From Eutypa lata (taxonomy: Eukaryota > Ascomycota > Sordariomycetes > Xylariales > Diatrypaceae), in contig JAKULF010000001.1 in NCBI GenBank assembly GCA_022661535.1, positions 3,844,001 to 3,908,000 of the forward strand: a DNA stretch of 64,000 bases, given 5' to 3'. Shown here piece by piece: positions 1 to 10,728 of the stretch. The notes below the pieces were generated by a model. The model ran no database searches. It was not told the origin of the DNA and saw nothing but the letters and a program-made list of their open reading frames with translations. The number at the start of each line of letters is the position of its first letter. The first letter of the stretch is position 1. A program made the translations under genes and the position numbers.

Positions 1-2366
1 GAGTCTGCTTTGCAGATGCTAGCGTGAGAGAGCTCGGTGTCAGTGAATTTCTCGACAACGACCTGTACTCCAACTTCGAAGCCCTGCTTATCCAACTTGG
101 CGTCAAAGAGTGCCTCGTCCAGTTTGACAAGGCCGACAAGGACAAAGATCCCGAACTGGCTAAGCTTCGCCAGATCATCGATAACTGCGGTGTTGCCATA
201 TCAGAGAGATCAGCTGGTGATTTCGGCACCAAAGATATCGAACAGGATCTGGCCCGAATCCTCAAAGATGAGCGATCTGCTACTCTGTTACCCCAAACAG
301 ACCTTAAGTTGGCAATGGGATCGGCCGCCGCTTTAATCAAGTATCTTAATATCATGCAGGATTCCTCTAATTTCGGTCAATACCAACTCTACCAGCACGA
401 CCTATCACAATTTATGAAATTAGATGCTGCAGCATTAAAAGCTCTCAATCTCATGCCAGGCGCTAGAGATGGTGCTAAAACCATGAGTGTCTACGGCCTA
501 CTCAATCACTGCCGGACCCCGGTTGGTAGCAGGCTATTATCTCAATGGCTCAAACAACCACTGATGAGCAAGGATGAGATTGAGAAGCGGCAGCAGCTAG
601 TAGAAGCTTTCGTGAATGACACCGAACTACGTCAAACGATGCAAGAAGAACATCTGAAGTCGGTGCCAGATCTGTATCGCTTAGCCAAGCGATTCCAGCG
701 GAAGAAGGCCAATTTAGAGGATGTCGTTAGGGCATACCAGGTGATCATTCGCCTGCCCGGGTTTCTAGGCACCTTGGAAGGAGTCATGGACGAGGCGTAC
801 AAGGACCCTCTAGACGAAGCGTATACCAACAAGCTCAGAGAGTTGTCGGATAGTCTGGGAAAGCTAGCAGAGATGGTCGAAACAACGGTCGATCTCGATG
901 CTCTCGACAACCATGAGTTTATTATCAAGCCAGAATTTGACGACGGCTTGCGGATTGTGAGAAAGAAACTGGACAAACTCAAGAAAGACATGGACCGAGA
1001 AATCCGCGACGCAGCCGACGACCTGAATCAAGAAGAGAACAAGAAGATTTTCCTCGAAAACCACAAAGTTCACGGGTGGTGTATGCGGTTGACACGGACA
1101 GAAGCGGGTTGCATTCGGAACAAATCCAAGTATCAGGAATGCTCCACACAGAAGAACGGGGTTTACTTCACAACCAAGACGCTGCAGACTTACAGGCGGG
1201 AATTTGATCAGCTATCTCAGACTTATAACAGAACTCAGAGCAGTCTGGTCAACGAAGTCGTTGGCGTTGCCGCCTCTTATTGCCCCGTGCTAGAGCAGCT
1301 CGCCGGCGTCCTCGCGCACCTCGACGTCATCGTAGCTTTTGCCCATTGCTCCGTCCATGCACCAACCTCCTACGTCCGCCCGAAGATCCACCCGCGGGGC
1401 CAGGGCTCGACGATCCTCCGCGAGGCGCGCCACCCGTGCATGGAGATGCAGGACGACGTGCAGTTCATCACGAACGACGTGGAGCTGGTGCGGGACGAGT
1501 CCTCGTTCCTCATCATCACGGGACCCAACATGGGCGGCAAGTCGACGTACATCCGGCAGATCGGGGTAATTGCACTAATGGCGCAGGTCGGGTGCTTCGT
1601 GCCGTGCGCCGAGGCGGAGCTCGCCGTCTTCGACGCCGTCCTCGCCCGCGTCGGCGCCTCCGACTCCCAGCTCAAGGGCGTCTCCACCTTCATGGCCGAG
1701 ATGCTCGAGACAGCCAACATCCTCAAGTCAGCCACGGCCGAGTCGCTGATCATCATTGACGAGCTCGGGCGCGGCACCTCGACCTACGACGGCTTCGGCC
1801 TCGCCTGGGCCATCTCCGAGCACATCGTCAAGGAGATCGGCTGTGCGGCCCTCTTCGCCACGCACTTCCACGAGCTCACCGCGCTCGCGGACCAGTACCC
1901 CCGCGTGCGCAACCTGCACGTCACGGCGCACATCTCTTCGGGGTCGGGGTCGGGGTCGGGGTCCGGATCCAGTGGCAGCAAAGAGGAAGGAGAAAATAGC
2001 AAGCGCGAGGTCACGCTCCTGTACAAGGTCGAGCCGGGGGTCTGCGACCAGTCGTTCGGCATCCACGTGGCGGAGCTCGTGCGCTTCCCCGACAAGGTGG
2101 TGCGCATGGCGAAGCGCAAGGCGGACGAGCTCGAGGACTTCACGGCCAAGCACGAGACCTCGCAGCAGCAGTATGGCCGCGAGGATGTCGAGGAGGGCAG
2201 CGCCCGCCTCAAGGACGTCCTGGTCCGCTGGAAGGACGAGGTCAAGGGGAAGAGTGGGGATGGGGGCATGTCCAAAGAGGAGATGGTCCGCCGCATGCGC
2301 GAGCTCATCCTGGCTGATGAGAAGCTCGGTGCGAATCCGTTTTTTACGGCTGTTAAGGCTTTGTAA
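1..2366 (+). CDS. msh2: DNA mismatch repair protein MSH2 (5' partial)
   Basis: MutS-homologue ATPase that pairs with MSH6 or MSH3 to recognise mismatches in the nucleus. The frame is already open at base 3 and runs without introns to TAA at 2364-2366, so the N-terminus lies upstream of the window; the GTG at 24 is internal, not a start. About 787 residues are visible: connector, lever (III) and clamp (IV), then the ATPase domain with Walker A GPNMGGKST (about 1530-1556), Walker B LIIIDELGRG and the following STYDGFG, and the FATHFHEL region. GC content rises sharply in the ATPase half. An insertion of alternating Ser-Gly residues encoded by a hexanucleotide repeat (about 1937-1970) sits just before the KVEPGVCDQSFGIHVAEL region. 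The family is usually about 930-960 residues, so about 150-170 residues are missing upstream. Identification is very secure. Confidence 0.97.
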   Translation, partial: VCFADASVRELGVSEFLDNDLYSNFEALLIQLGVKECLVQFDKADKDKDPELAKLRQIIDNCGVAISERSAGDFGTKDIEQDLARILKDERSATLLPQTDLKLAMGSAAALIKYLNIMQDSSNFGQYQLYQHDLSQFMKLDAAALKALNLMPGARDGAKTMSVYGLLNHCRTPVGSRLLSQWLKQPLMSKDEIEKRQQLVEAFVNDTELRQTMQEEHLKSVPDLYRLAKRFQRKKANLEDVVRAYQVIIRLPGFLGTLEGVMDEAYKDPLDEAYTNKLRELSDSLGKLAEMVETTVDLDALDNHEFIIKPEFDDGLRIVRKKLDKLKKDMDREIRDAADDLNQEENKKIFLENHKVHGWCMRLTRTEAGCIRNKSKYQECSTQKNGVYFTTKTLQTYRREFDQLSQTYNRTQSSLVNEVVGVAASYCPVLEQLAGVLAHLDVIVAFAHCSVHAPTSYVRPKIHPRGQGSTILREARHPCMEMQDDVQFITNDVELVRDESSFLIITGPNMGGKSTYIRQIGVIALMAQVGCFVPCAEAELAVFDAVLARVGASDSQLKGVSTFMAEMLETANILKSATAESLIIIDELGRGTSTYDGFGLAWAISEHIVKEIGCAALFATHFHELTALADQYPRVRNLHVTAHISSGSGSGSGSGSSGSKEEGENSKREVTLLYKVEPGVCDQSFGIHVAELVRFPDKVVRMAKRKADELEDFTAKHETSQQQYGREDVEEGSARLKDVLVRWKDEVKGKSGDGGMSKEEMVRRMRELILADEKLGANPFFTAVKAL
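1937..1970 (+). repeat. GGGTCG hexanucleotide microsatellite inside MSH2
   Basis: About four to five near-perfect copies of GGGTCG encode alternating Ser-Gly between two conserved blocks of the MSH2 ATPase domain. Unit changes keep the reading frame. Confidence 0.9.
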
Positions 2367-3065
2367 GGGTGGGTGTGTGTTTGTATGAAAACTTAAAATG
2401 AAGCAAAAGGGTGGGCTTTGATTTATGGCTTGCTTGCTAGGCGTCTGGAGAGGGAATCTAACTAAGGAGGGATGGGCTATGGAACTGAATCACAGATGGG
2501 CTGTGAGTGTTAAGAGATGGAATATAGGTTCGGCTTGTGAGATAGAAGTTACTATATGATACGGCTACGGTTTATAATTAAGATACTGCTGGTGGTTATT
2601 CCCACTACTGGCTGTTAGGTGATAATCAACTCCTACATGATGATTTAGAGATTGCCTCTGCTTGTAACCAGGGCCATATATAGATCGACGTTGGTGTCCT
2701 GTGTCTATTCTGCCTTCATATTTCTAAGCACTCTACGCAGGATAGGGGTCCTGAATTGAACGCATAATTAAATATTCTATCTAATCGCTATATGCAGGTT
2801 AAGCCCCACCATCCTATTAAGGTCAAGTTCAGGTGGCCCATGCCACTTATCCCCTACCTGGGTACTTGTTATCCCCTATCGCTTCTTAGCTTGGCGCTCG
2901 AAAGGCTCGAAAGGCTGCAACAATTTTTTGGAGCTCCCAAAGCTTCCACCGAAAGTCAACACCAACTTCTTTCACTGCGGGCACCACTCCAAACACAACC
3001 TTGGACTTCCTTTTGAAACCCAAACTCGTATATATCACGTTAGAGTTTCAGTTCAACCCGTCAAA
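2367..3065. other. Intergenic spacer, MSH2 3' end to CCT7 promoter
   Basis: No convincing coding sequence. A TATATA at about 3029-3034 lies about 35 bases upstream of the CCT7 start. The one ORF over 60 codons (2792-3016) has no recognisable character. Confidence 0.6.
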
Positions 3066-4951
3066 ATGTCGTTCGGTGGTCAAACCCCCACCATTATCGT
3101 CCTAAAAGAGGGTTAGTTCCTAGAAGAAGCCCGCCCCTCCATGCCCGATATCGAAATACCCAGAAAGTGCTGACCAGTAGGGGAAAAATAGGAACCGATA
3201 CTTCCCAGGGAAAAGGCCAGATTATCACCAACATAAATGCCTGTATAGCAGTCCAGTCCACTATCAAGTCGACCCTCGGCCCGTATGGTGGCGATCTATT
3301 AATGGTGGATGAGAATGGTAGACAGACCATTACCAATGACGGTGCCACAGTGATGAAGGTTAGAAACTTCTTGGTTACTTGAATTTATAAGCCAGCTCCC
3401 AAAAGGCTAACCAGTTCCGAATAGCTACTCGATATCGTACATCCTGCCGCACGAATCCTAGTCGACATCGCGAGATCACAAGACGCCGAGGTTGGAGACG
3501 GCACGACATCAGTAGTCGTACTAGCGGGAGAGATCTTAAAGGAGATAAGAGAACATGTCGAGCAGGGGGTCAGCTCTCAGGTCATCATCAAGGGTCTTCG
3601 GAGAGCCTCCCAGATGGCTGTCAACAAGATTAAGGAGATAGCGGTCAGAACCGACGAGGCGGAACGACGGGAGACCTTAATCAAGCTCGCCGGTACCGCT
3701 ATGACGAGCAAGCTGATCAAGAGAAATACCGAGTTTTTCACTAAGAGTATGTTGTTTCGATCCTCTCATTATCAGAAGTAAACAAAAAATTCATTTACTA
3801 ATACATGCTTAGTGGTCGTCGATGCCGTTCTATCCCTGGACCAAGACGACCTAAACGAGAAGCTTATCGGCATCAAGAAGATCCCCGGTGGTTCGCTCAC
3901 AGACTCCCTCTTCGTCAACGGCGTTGCCTTCAAGAAGACCTTCTCCTACGCCGGTTTCGAGCAGCAGCCGAAAACCTTCAAGAAGCCCAAGATCGCCTGC
4001 TTGAACGTCGAGCTCGAGCTGAAGGCCGAGAAGGACAACGCCGAGGTGCGCGTCGAGCAGGTGTCGGAGTACCAGGCCATCGTCGACGCCGAGTGGCAGA
4101 TCATATACAAGAAGCTCGAGGCCCTGCACGAGACGGGCGCCAAGGTGGTCCTCTCCAAGCTCCCCATCGGCGACCTGGCCACGCAGTACTTCGCCGACCG
4201 CGACATCTTCTGCGCGGGCCGCGTCGCCGGCGAGGACATGGAGCGCGTCGTGCAGGCGACGGGCGCCACCGTGCAGTCGACGTGCTCGGACATCCAGCCG
4301 CACCACCTCGGCGTGTGCGGGACCTTCGACGAGCGCCAGATCGGCGGGGAGCGGTTCAACTTCTTCGAGGACTGCCCGGAGGCGCGGACGTGCACCCTGG
4401 TGCTCCGCGGCGGCGCCGAGCAGTTCATCGCCGAGGTCGAGCGCTCCCTCCACGACGCCATCATGATCGTCAAGCGCGCCATCAAGAACCACCTGGTGGT
4501 GGGCGGCGGCGGCGCCTGTGAGATGGAGATCTCGGCCTACCTGCACCGGTTCGCGGACCAGTCCGTCTCGCACAAGCAGCAGGCCGTCGTCAAGTCGTTC
4601 GCCAAGGCCCTCGAGGTCATCCCGCGCCAGCTGTGCGACAACGCCGGCTTCGACGCCACCGACATCCTCAACAAGCTGCGCGTCGAGCACCGCCGCGGCC
4701 AGACCTGGGCCGGCGTCGATTTCAATACCGAGGGCGTCGCTGATATGGTCGAGCGCTTCGTCTGGGAGCCCGCCCTCGTCAAGACCAATGCCATCCAGGC
4801 CGCTACCGAGGCCGCTTGCCTCATCCTCGGCGTCGATGAGACGATTCGAAATGAGGAGAGCGCGCAGCCTCAGGCTCCTGGTCAGCCGCTGCCTCCTGGG
4901 GCCGCGCAGAGGGCTCTTAGGGGCCGTGGTCGGGGCATGCCGAGGCGGTGA
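3066..4951 (+). CDS. cct7: T-complex protein 1 subunit eta (CCT7)
   Basis: Cytosolic group II chaperonin subunit; the hetero-oligomeric TRiC/CCT ring folds actin, tubulin and WD proteins using ATP. Four exons fit: 3066-3111, 3192-3358, 3425-3746 and 3813-4951, with GT-AG introns of 80, 66 and 66 nt and phases that join exactly (a split Gly, then Lys|Leu, then a Met split A|TG). The predicted product is 557 residues, matching the family (about 550). Diagnostic segments are the N-terminal [15 protein letters not shown], the ATP-binding [13 protein letters not shown] and [13 protein letters not shown], and [17 protein letters not shown]. The C-terminus is Gly/Arg-rich (GRGRGMPRR). A branch-point-like TTACTAATAC precedes the last acceptor. 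The first exon is tiny and the last is GC-rich. Ends in TGA. Confidence 0.95.
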
Positions 4952-5622
4952 GCGAGTGGGGACCTATGCTGATATGAGGTACGTGTGTCTAGGCTGGGCA
5001 AAAAGGACTTTTGTGTGGGTTCCTGGAGGATGTTGGTGATACCTTGAGTTAGAAAAAGACAAAATGGACGGGCACCCAGCTAGCTAGCTACTGCTTTAGA
5101 CAGGAAGACAGACAGAGAGTCAGGTCTGTTCATCTAGGCTGTGAATATAGATGATCAGAGTTGTCACAATTTGGCAAAGTATCGAAAAAGATGTATTCAT
5201 ATTGTGCTCACTTGGCTTGGCACGTTCTAGATATGGTGAACTTTTCGAAGAACTTGTGAGTATTATATAAAACCTAGTAACTACAGAAGAAACAGTTGTG
5301 AGCTGTTTGGGTTTACTCCGATTCATCCTTAGTTAGAAGCATAGCAGTTTACTCGAGATGTTGAAACTTTGCCCAACGTCTTATTAGTGGTTGAAGAGTT
5401 CATACAAAAAATTATTATTGTAGTTCTGTAACCACGTGAATTGAGTAGTTGGTTGGGAAAGAGGGTTACCATTATGATTTGACAGAAAGGAGAATGGTTT
5501 GTAAACCCGTGGAACTCCCCCCCAGCTTAACGTCTATGTTAACGTCTATTAGATGAACCAGAACTCCAACCCCGTGAAGTCAGAACATTCGTGACCTACG
5601 ACCAACAGAAACTTAGCCCCTA
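4952..5622. other. Convergent 3' spacer
   Basis: Lies between the 3' ends of CCT7 (+) and the ankyrin gene (-). Nothing coding or repetitive stands out beyond short AT-rich stretches near 5240-5450. Confidence 0.6.
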
Positions 5623-8600
5623 TTATGAGTATTCTGCTTGGTTTCCATCTATATTCGCATTTCGCAATCTCCCGAGAAAATGCCCGATCCCCTTTTCCAT
5701 TTCCAGCTTCTCGCCGCAGTCCATTTCCAGCCACACGCCCCTCTCTTCCACCATCCGTCTCATGGAGTCGGCTATCTTGTCCATCTGTATCCCCAAAGCC
5801 CTAACCAGTCGGCAGAGCCAGCTTATCTTACCATGATACCAGTCATCCCCAGCTTCTTCGCCAAGTAGGTAAGTATATCCGAGGCAATACTCATGCACCA
5901 ACCGTAGATTGTATTGGGATAATGTTGATGTGATATCCCGATCGGGTTGTATGCGGTGATCGTACTTGTAGCAATCGTTCTTATAATCCACCAGCTAGCC
6001 TTTCTGTGATGATCTTAAGCCTCTAGATTAATCAAACAATAGGTTGGGGACTTACTCCTTCCGAGGACCTATACATATGTTTGCTCTCGTTTCGAACTCT
6101 TCCGAGGTCATTGTTGATCTGATGAATCCAGTAGTCAAGAAGCGACTCATAGTCCCAGTCTGAAACTTTCATCATCTCCCTTTCCAGTTCCTCGGTCAGA
6201 TCGGATTCCTTAACTAATACCCTATCGATATCCTCAGGAGACATCCGATTTTTCCTCAGGTGAGCCGGATTGGCTATATGTGGGGATTCCCAGGAACAGC
6301 AGGTATGTGTCATTCCAAGCTCTTTGTGTTTTGCCGCGCGGACGAAAGAGAGCAAAACGTGCTGCGCCTCGACTTTGCCTCGGAGTTCGGTGAGGATGAA
6401 AAGCCATTCAAATGCCAAATGGAAAGACTGAACCAACGCGATGTAGAGCGATGTAGAGCGATGTATGAGTGGTGCTGTCGGGTAACAGCCGCTTGGAGAA
6501 CATGAGCATCGGCATTTGTCCCCAGATAGGCTGTCTGCACCATTGGTAAGGTAGATGCTTAGCAATTCCGGAATTTCAGATTTGGCATGTCTGTAGGAGG
6601 CTAGGTGGCATAAGATATAATATAGAGCCGGCCTGCCTAGGTTGTCTCGCACGTTAATATCTGCTCCCGCCTCGAGTAGCTTCCGCATGGTTTCGGGCCT
6701 GTCCCACTCATTCAAAGCCATCCAAGCGGTTCGTCCCGCACTGTTCCTATGGTTAATAAGCTGAAACCCATTCTCCAGTAGTGCTTCGACGTGAGCTGTG
6801 GTTCTGGTGTGAAACAGCAAGGTGTTATCTTGTCCGTTGTGGTTGTCGAATAAGAAGTTGACACCACCGCATTTGGCTAGTAGCTGTCGTAGTGAGACGC
6901 TTCTTGGAACAAGATCATTGTAATCGACAAGAAATACCACTACCGCCTTCTTGGCACATTGTTCCACGACTTCTTTCTTGTTGGCATCATCAAAGTAGCA
7001 CAGAACGTGAAGAATCAGATCCCAATGCCCACGAGCGGCAGCGAAGTCCCCCATCGTGAGGCCATTCCGGCTATCCTTCATGTATGGATTGGCACCAGCC
7101 TCAAGAAGGGCCATCAGAGCATCTCCTTGGTTCATAGCAGCTGCGTACATAGAGGGGTGTGATTCCATTTATATCGGTTTGATCAACGTTATAGCCAGCT
7201 TCGAGAAGAAGCTCCAAGCAGTCGAACCGTAGAACAGCGAACTGCACGACTGTTTGGCCTAAGAAGTTTCTTTCGTTTTTCTCCGAACGAGGCACCCAAC
7301 GACGGACTGATTCGATGGGGCCGCTCATTACAGCTTCGTGAAGAGGGCTAAGACCCCCGAAACCTGCCCATGAATAAAATATTATAATTATAATAATAAC
7401 CAATAATTGGTAGCGGGCCACTTACCTTGGTTATCTTTACTCAGTACTTTCAAAGTTCCAGTGGAGAATGGATCAAGTGTCCCATTCGCCAACCATAGTA
7501 AGTGCTGTAACATTTGGAGTTAGCCATTTCTCTTCCTAGACAATCTAGTAATACTTCGGGAGGTTTGAGTTATGTTCTATGAGTTATAACACCCCTTGGC
7601 AAAGAAAATGCGCTCCTGAAACTCTATAGATAAGGCTAAAAATATCTCTGGGAGTCACTTACTGGTTCTGGCCAGTCATGTGCTGAAGGCGAGTCAATCA
7701 CTACCGTACCAAATCCTAGTTCAACGAGAAGATCTAGAAGCCTAATTGGATTGACTTCATCATAAGCCCACCGTACGCAGTTGATTAAAAATCTGTGGAT
7801 TAGGCATTAACAGGCACTGTCTAGGTCGAGAGTAGGTTTTCAATTTCCACGCACCTCGTAGTATCAGTGCCTCGTGTAATACCAAGTTCGCCCATGAAAA
7901 GCGCCAGTAGGTCATATTGTTCATGTTTCCACCATGGGGAGCTCAGCAGTTCCTATTTCGGTCGTCAACCACGGGAGGGAAGTTGTTCAAGAGCACTCGG
8001 CAGACATACCTCGATGTAAGATTTCCCATTAGGGGCAACGTGGTTTTTGAAAATGGGATCTGACCGGTGGAGCTTAACGAGCCCTGTCTGGGCCTCTTCA
8101 TACGTGATTAAGCCGTGTTTACACCTCCAAATTAGCTCGAACCCTAGAGACGTGTACGGCACAATCCGTTCCACTTGTAAGTTTGGACGAAGCCCGACTC
8201 TGTTCGCGACCAGCTGAACTTGCACTCCAATGGTTAAGGACCAATTCACGCCAAGTTGTGAAAGTGCGACACGTAAATTGACGCCGTACTCAGTAGCATC
8301 ACATTCTATTCTGTCGCAGCCTCCCCTCAACGCCACCCATGGGTTATAGTCAAGCGCCCAAAAACGTCGACTAATTCCCACCCTATAATGGCACCGGCAC
8401 GAACAATGTTTAATGGTGCAATCAAAGCGACGCCTAGCCCTTGTGGCTCTCTGCAATTGAGAATTATTGATGAAACCGACAGATAGGCCAGGTTGTGTTC
8501 CGGAAGTTCGTTCTGTCGAAGCGGCTGTGGGAACGTATACCTTGCCGCATGGCTCTGAGGTCGAGATTTGAGTACTGCTTACCAGCACAAGGTTATTCAA

Positions 8601-8628
8601 GCTAGCTAAAGAGTTTTGAATAGCAAGC

Positions 8629-9173
8629 CTACATAGTAGTCATTGATGAATGCACGATTAGGATATCACTGAATGGTACTAATCAACGATGGCACCAAGC
8701 AAATCAAAAAAGCTAAATCGAATTATTTGTCAAAAACAAGAATAATCAAGAAATTACTTATTTTTAATTATTCCGAAACTATTTATGAATTAATTTAATT
8801 AAATATATTAAAAAATCGAGCCGATAATTAATTCGAAAAAATTAAAGCATTAAACCTTATTATATAAAGGTTTATTATATTAATAAAATATTACGATAAT
8901 TTTAAAAATATTACGAATAATTTTAAAAGTTTATAATATTAATAAAAATAATATAAATAACTTTATAATAATATTTTTTTTAAAAATTTTCGATTAAATA
9001 TTTACGGATATATATATATATTAATTATTAAAAAAACGTTAATGAAAAAATAATTATTAATTATATTAATTAAATATAAAAGAACCTTTATTTAATTAAG
9101 CAAATTAAATTAAACAGTTAATTAAATCAAAAATTTCTTTACTTGGTGCCATCGCTGGTGCTAATATACTCAC
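8629..9173 (-). other. Enlarged 545-nt intron of the ankyrin gene
   Basis: Donor GTGAGT (9173-9168) and acceptor TATGTAG (ending 8629) join Leu codon halves TT|G in phase. Removing the inserted element leaves about 77 nt, the ordinary size of introns in this gene. Confidence 0.8.
8687..9154. mobile_element. MITE-like AT-rich element with terminal inverted repeats
   Basis: Both ends carry the 13-mer CGATGGCACCAAG in inverted orientation (8687-8699 and 9142-9154), followed by a further partly matching stretch. The interior is extremely AT-rich (TTAATTAA, poly-A/T) with no ORF, as expected of a non-autonomous element degraded by repeat-induced point mutation. The base after the 13-mer is C at one end and T at the other, fitting C-to-T mutation. 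A clear target-site duplication was not seen. Confidence 0.75.
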
Positions 9174-9578
9174 AATTGATATAGGCCGCAATTAGTCTTT
9201 GCCTTCTCGAGGCTACGCTTCAGGTCATCGATATCTTCTTTCCAATGACGCATTTCTATTACCCTCCGAATCTTCTCTCTTCTACCATGTTGGCCTTCGG
9301 GTAGAACTTTTGCTTTCATTCGATCGAGATGTTTATTGACCTCACTGCAGCTTGTTTGGCAATGCCGCAAAAAAGGTGACCTTCTGACTAGGCAACTCCT
9401 CGGCTGCGGACATCACCTTGACCAAGAATTCAAAGTCATTTACGATATCATTGAGGTCTGTCGGAGCCTTGTCAATTTGTCTCTGTATTTCTTTCAGTGT
9501 GCTAATAGCGTCAACGAATTGGACTAGTAACGACGTGAACCCTGCCGCTCCTGCGGCAACGCCAAAAACCTCGGCCAT

Positions 9579-10728
9579 GTTATATAAGTATGATTGTCTA
9601 GAACTCGAAACCGGACTGAAGACAGGTGGTGTAGGTAAAGAAAGGTGGGAAAAGGCCAGGCAGCTGAGACGTTGAGAAATGATATATAGTAAGGCTCTGG
9701 GACAGAGTGCCTTGCTGGTCTGCCTTCCCATCCCCCGCTCTCCGCTCTCCGCAGCACGCCCGCGCAGTAGCCTATCAAAATTTATACTTAGGAATAGGTT
9801 TTATATATGGTAATATTAGTTATTGCATAAGGTAGTATTTTCTTGGTAGACCTACGTAATCAAGGAAAGTTTATGTATTCCGGGCGTATTCACACCACTC
9901 TATAACGGATATACAGGGCTAAAAGCGCTATTAATTTCTACCGTATCGTTTTATCTCAGGGAGTGATTGGTTTTAGGGAACGCTAGATTGACCAAGTCAC
10001 CAAGGTCAGCAAGCATAGTGTGACCCTGTCGGAGATATTTCCGCTGAAATAATTGAAGACTCAAGACGGTGACAGCACACAAAAAGAGATAACGTAGCAA
10101 TCGTACTATGGAAACAAATATTTGCCTGTCACATCGGAGGATTTCAGAAGTGTGAAGTTATAAAGAGGTGCATCAGATATATTAAGCTGGTCCACCCATC
10201 AAGTGAGGTGATCACATGTTCTTCGAATAGGGGATATTTAACATATCAGAGGACTACAACTAGGAGCCCATGATGTTAAACATAAGTGTGGTTCACTACA
10301 CCCAAAGTCTCTAGTTGGTGGTGGATCTTAGCCCAGCCAACGACGCGAAGATCTCTTGTCTCGCCCTACCGAATCCTGTAATAAGTTCTTACGATAATGC
10401 GTGGTTACATAACCGCAGATGTGGCGTCAATGACCCCAATCAGGTGAGAGTAAGTTTGCCACAGACGAATTAGCGTCTTTCGATGGTTACACGATCGGTA
10501 TTACATCGATGATTATACACTGGACTATAGAATTGGGGGACTCCGCGTCCTTCGGGACATCTTATAGATACCGGGAATTTCCCGCACACGCCCTCCCTCC
10601 ACCGACTTGAAATAGGAACGCATGTCTCCCCTCACCTGAGAATACGATAATCTTCGCAAAATAAGACCCGGACAGATAAGAAGAAACAAAGGGAAGTCGA
10701 CGATACCAAAGAGAAGTAATAACCCATC
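9579..10728. other. Divergent promoter region
   Basis: Separates the minus-strand ankyrin gene from the plus-strand O-methyltransferase. No coding sequence supported; a TATATA near 9682 would serve the ankyrin gene. Confidence 0.55.

Larger units (their letters stand above)
5623..9578 (-). pseudogene. STAND-N domain / ankyrin-repeat protein, two +1 frameshifts
   Basis: Seven exons on the minus strand: 9578-9174, 8628-8010, 7952-7855, 7792-7663, 7504-7426, 7363-6056, 5994-5623. All GT-AG introns have matching phases. The sum is 3011 nt, two more than a multiple of three, explained by one extra base in an A/T run at 9369-9374 and one near 7144-7150. Without these it would encode about 1002 residues. 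The N-terminus (MAEVFGVAAGAAGFTSLLVQ, then a coiled coil) matches the fungal N-terminal domain of STAND/ankyrin proteins. Next comes a Cys-rich CSCRCHYR segment typical of a fungal ankyrin family, then ankyrin-type repeats (PLHEAVMSGPIESV, LLEAGADINVRDNLGRPALY). Such proteins are often implicated in non-self recognition; a function here is inference. All splice sites survive, so decay is recent or the two indels are assembly errors. TATA-like TATATA lies near 9682. Confidence 0.8.

Noticed and set aside
1280..2388. Several long overlapping ORFs inside MSH2, CCT7 and other GC-rich exons on both strands
   Set aside because: They are antisense or frame shadows of strongly conserved proteins; Arg/Ala/Pro-rich composition and no motifs.
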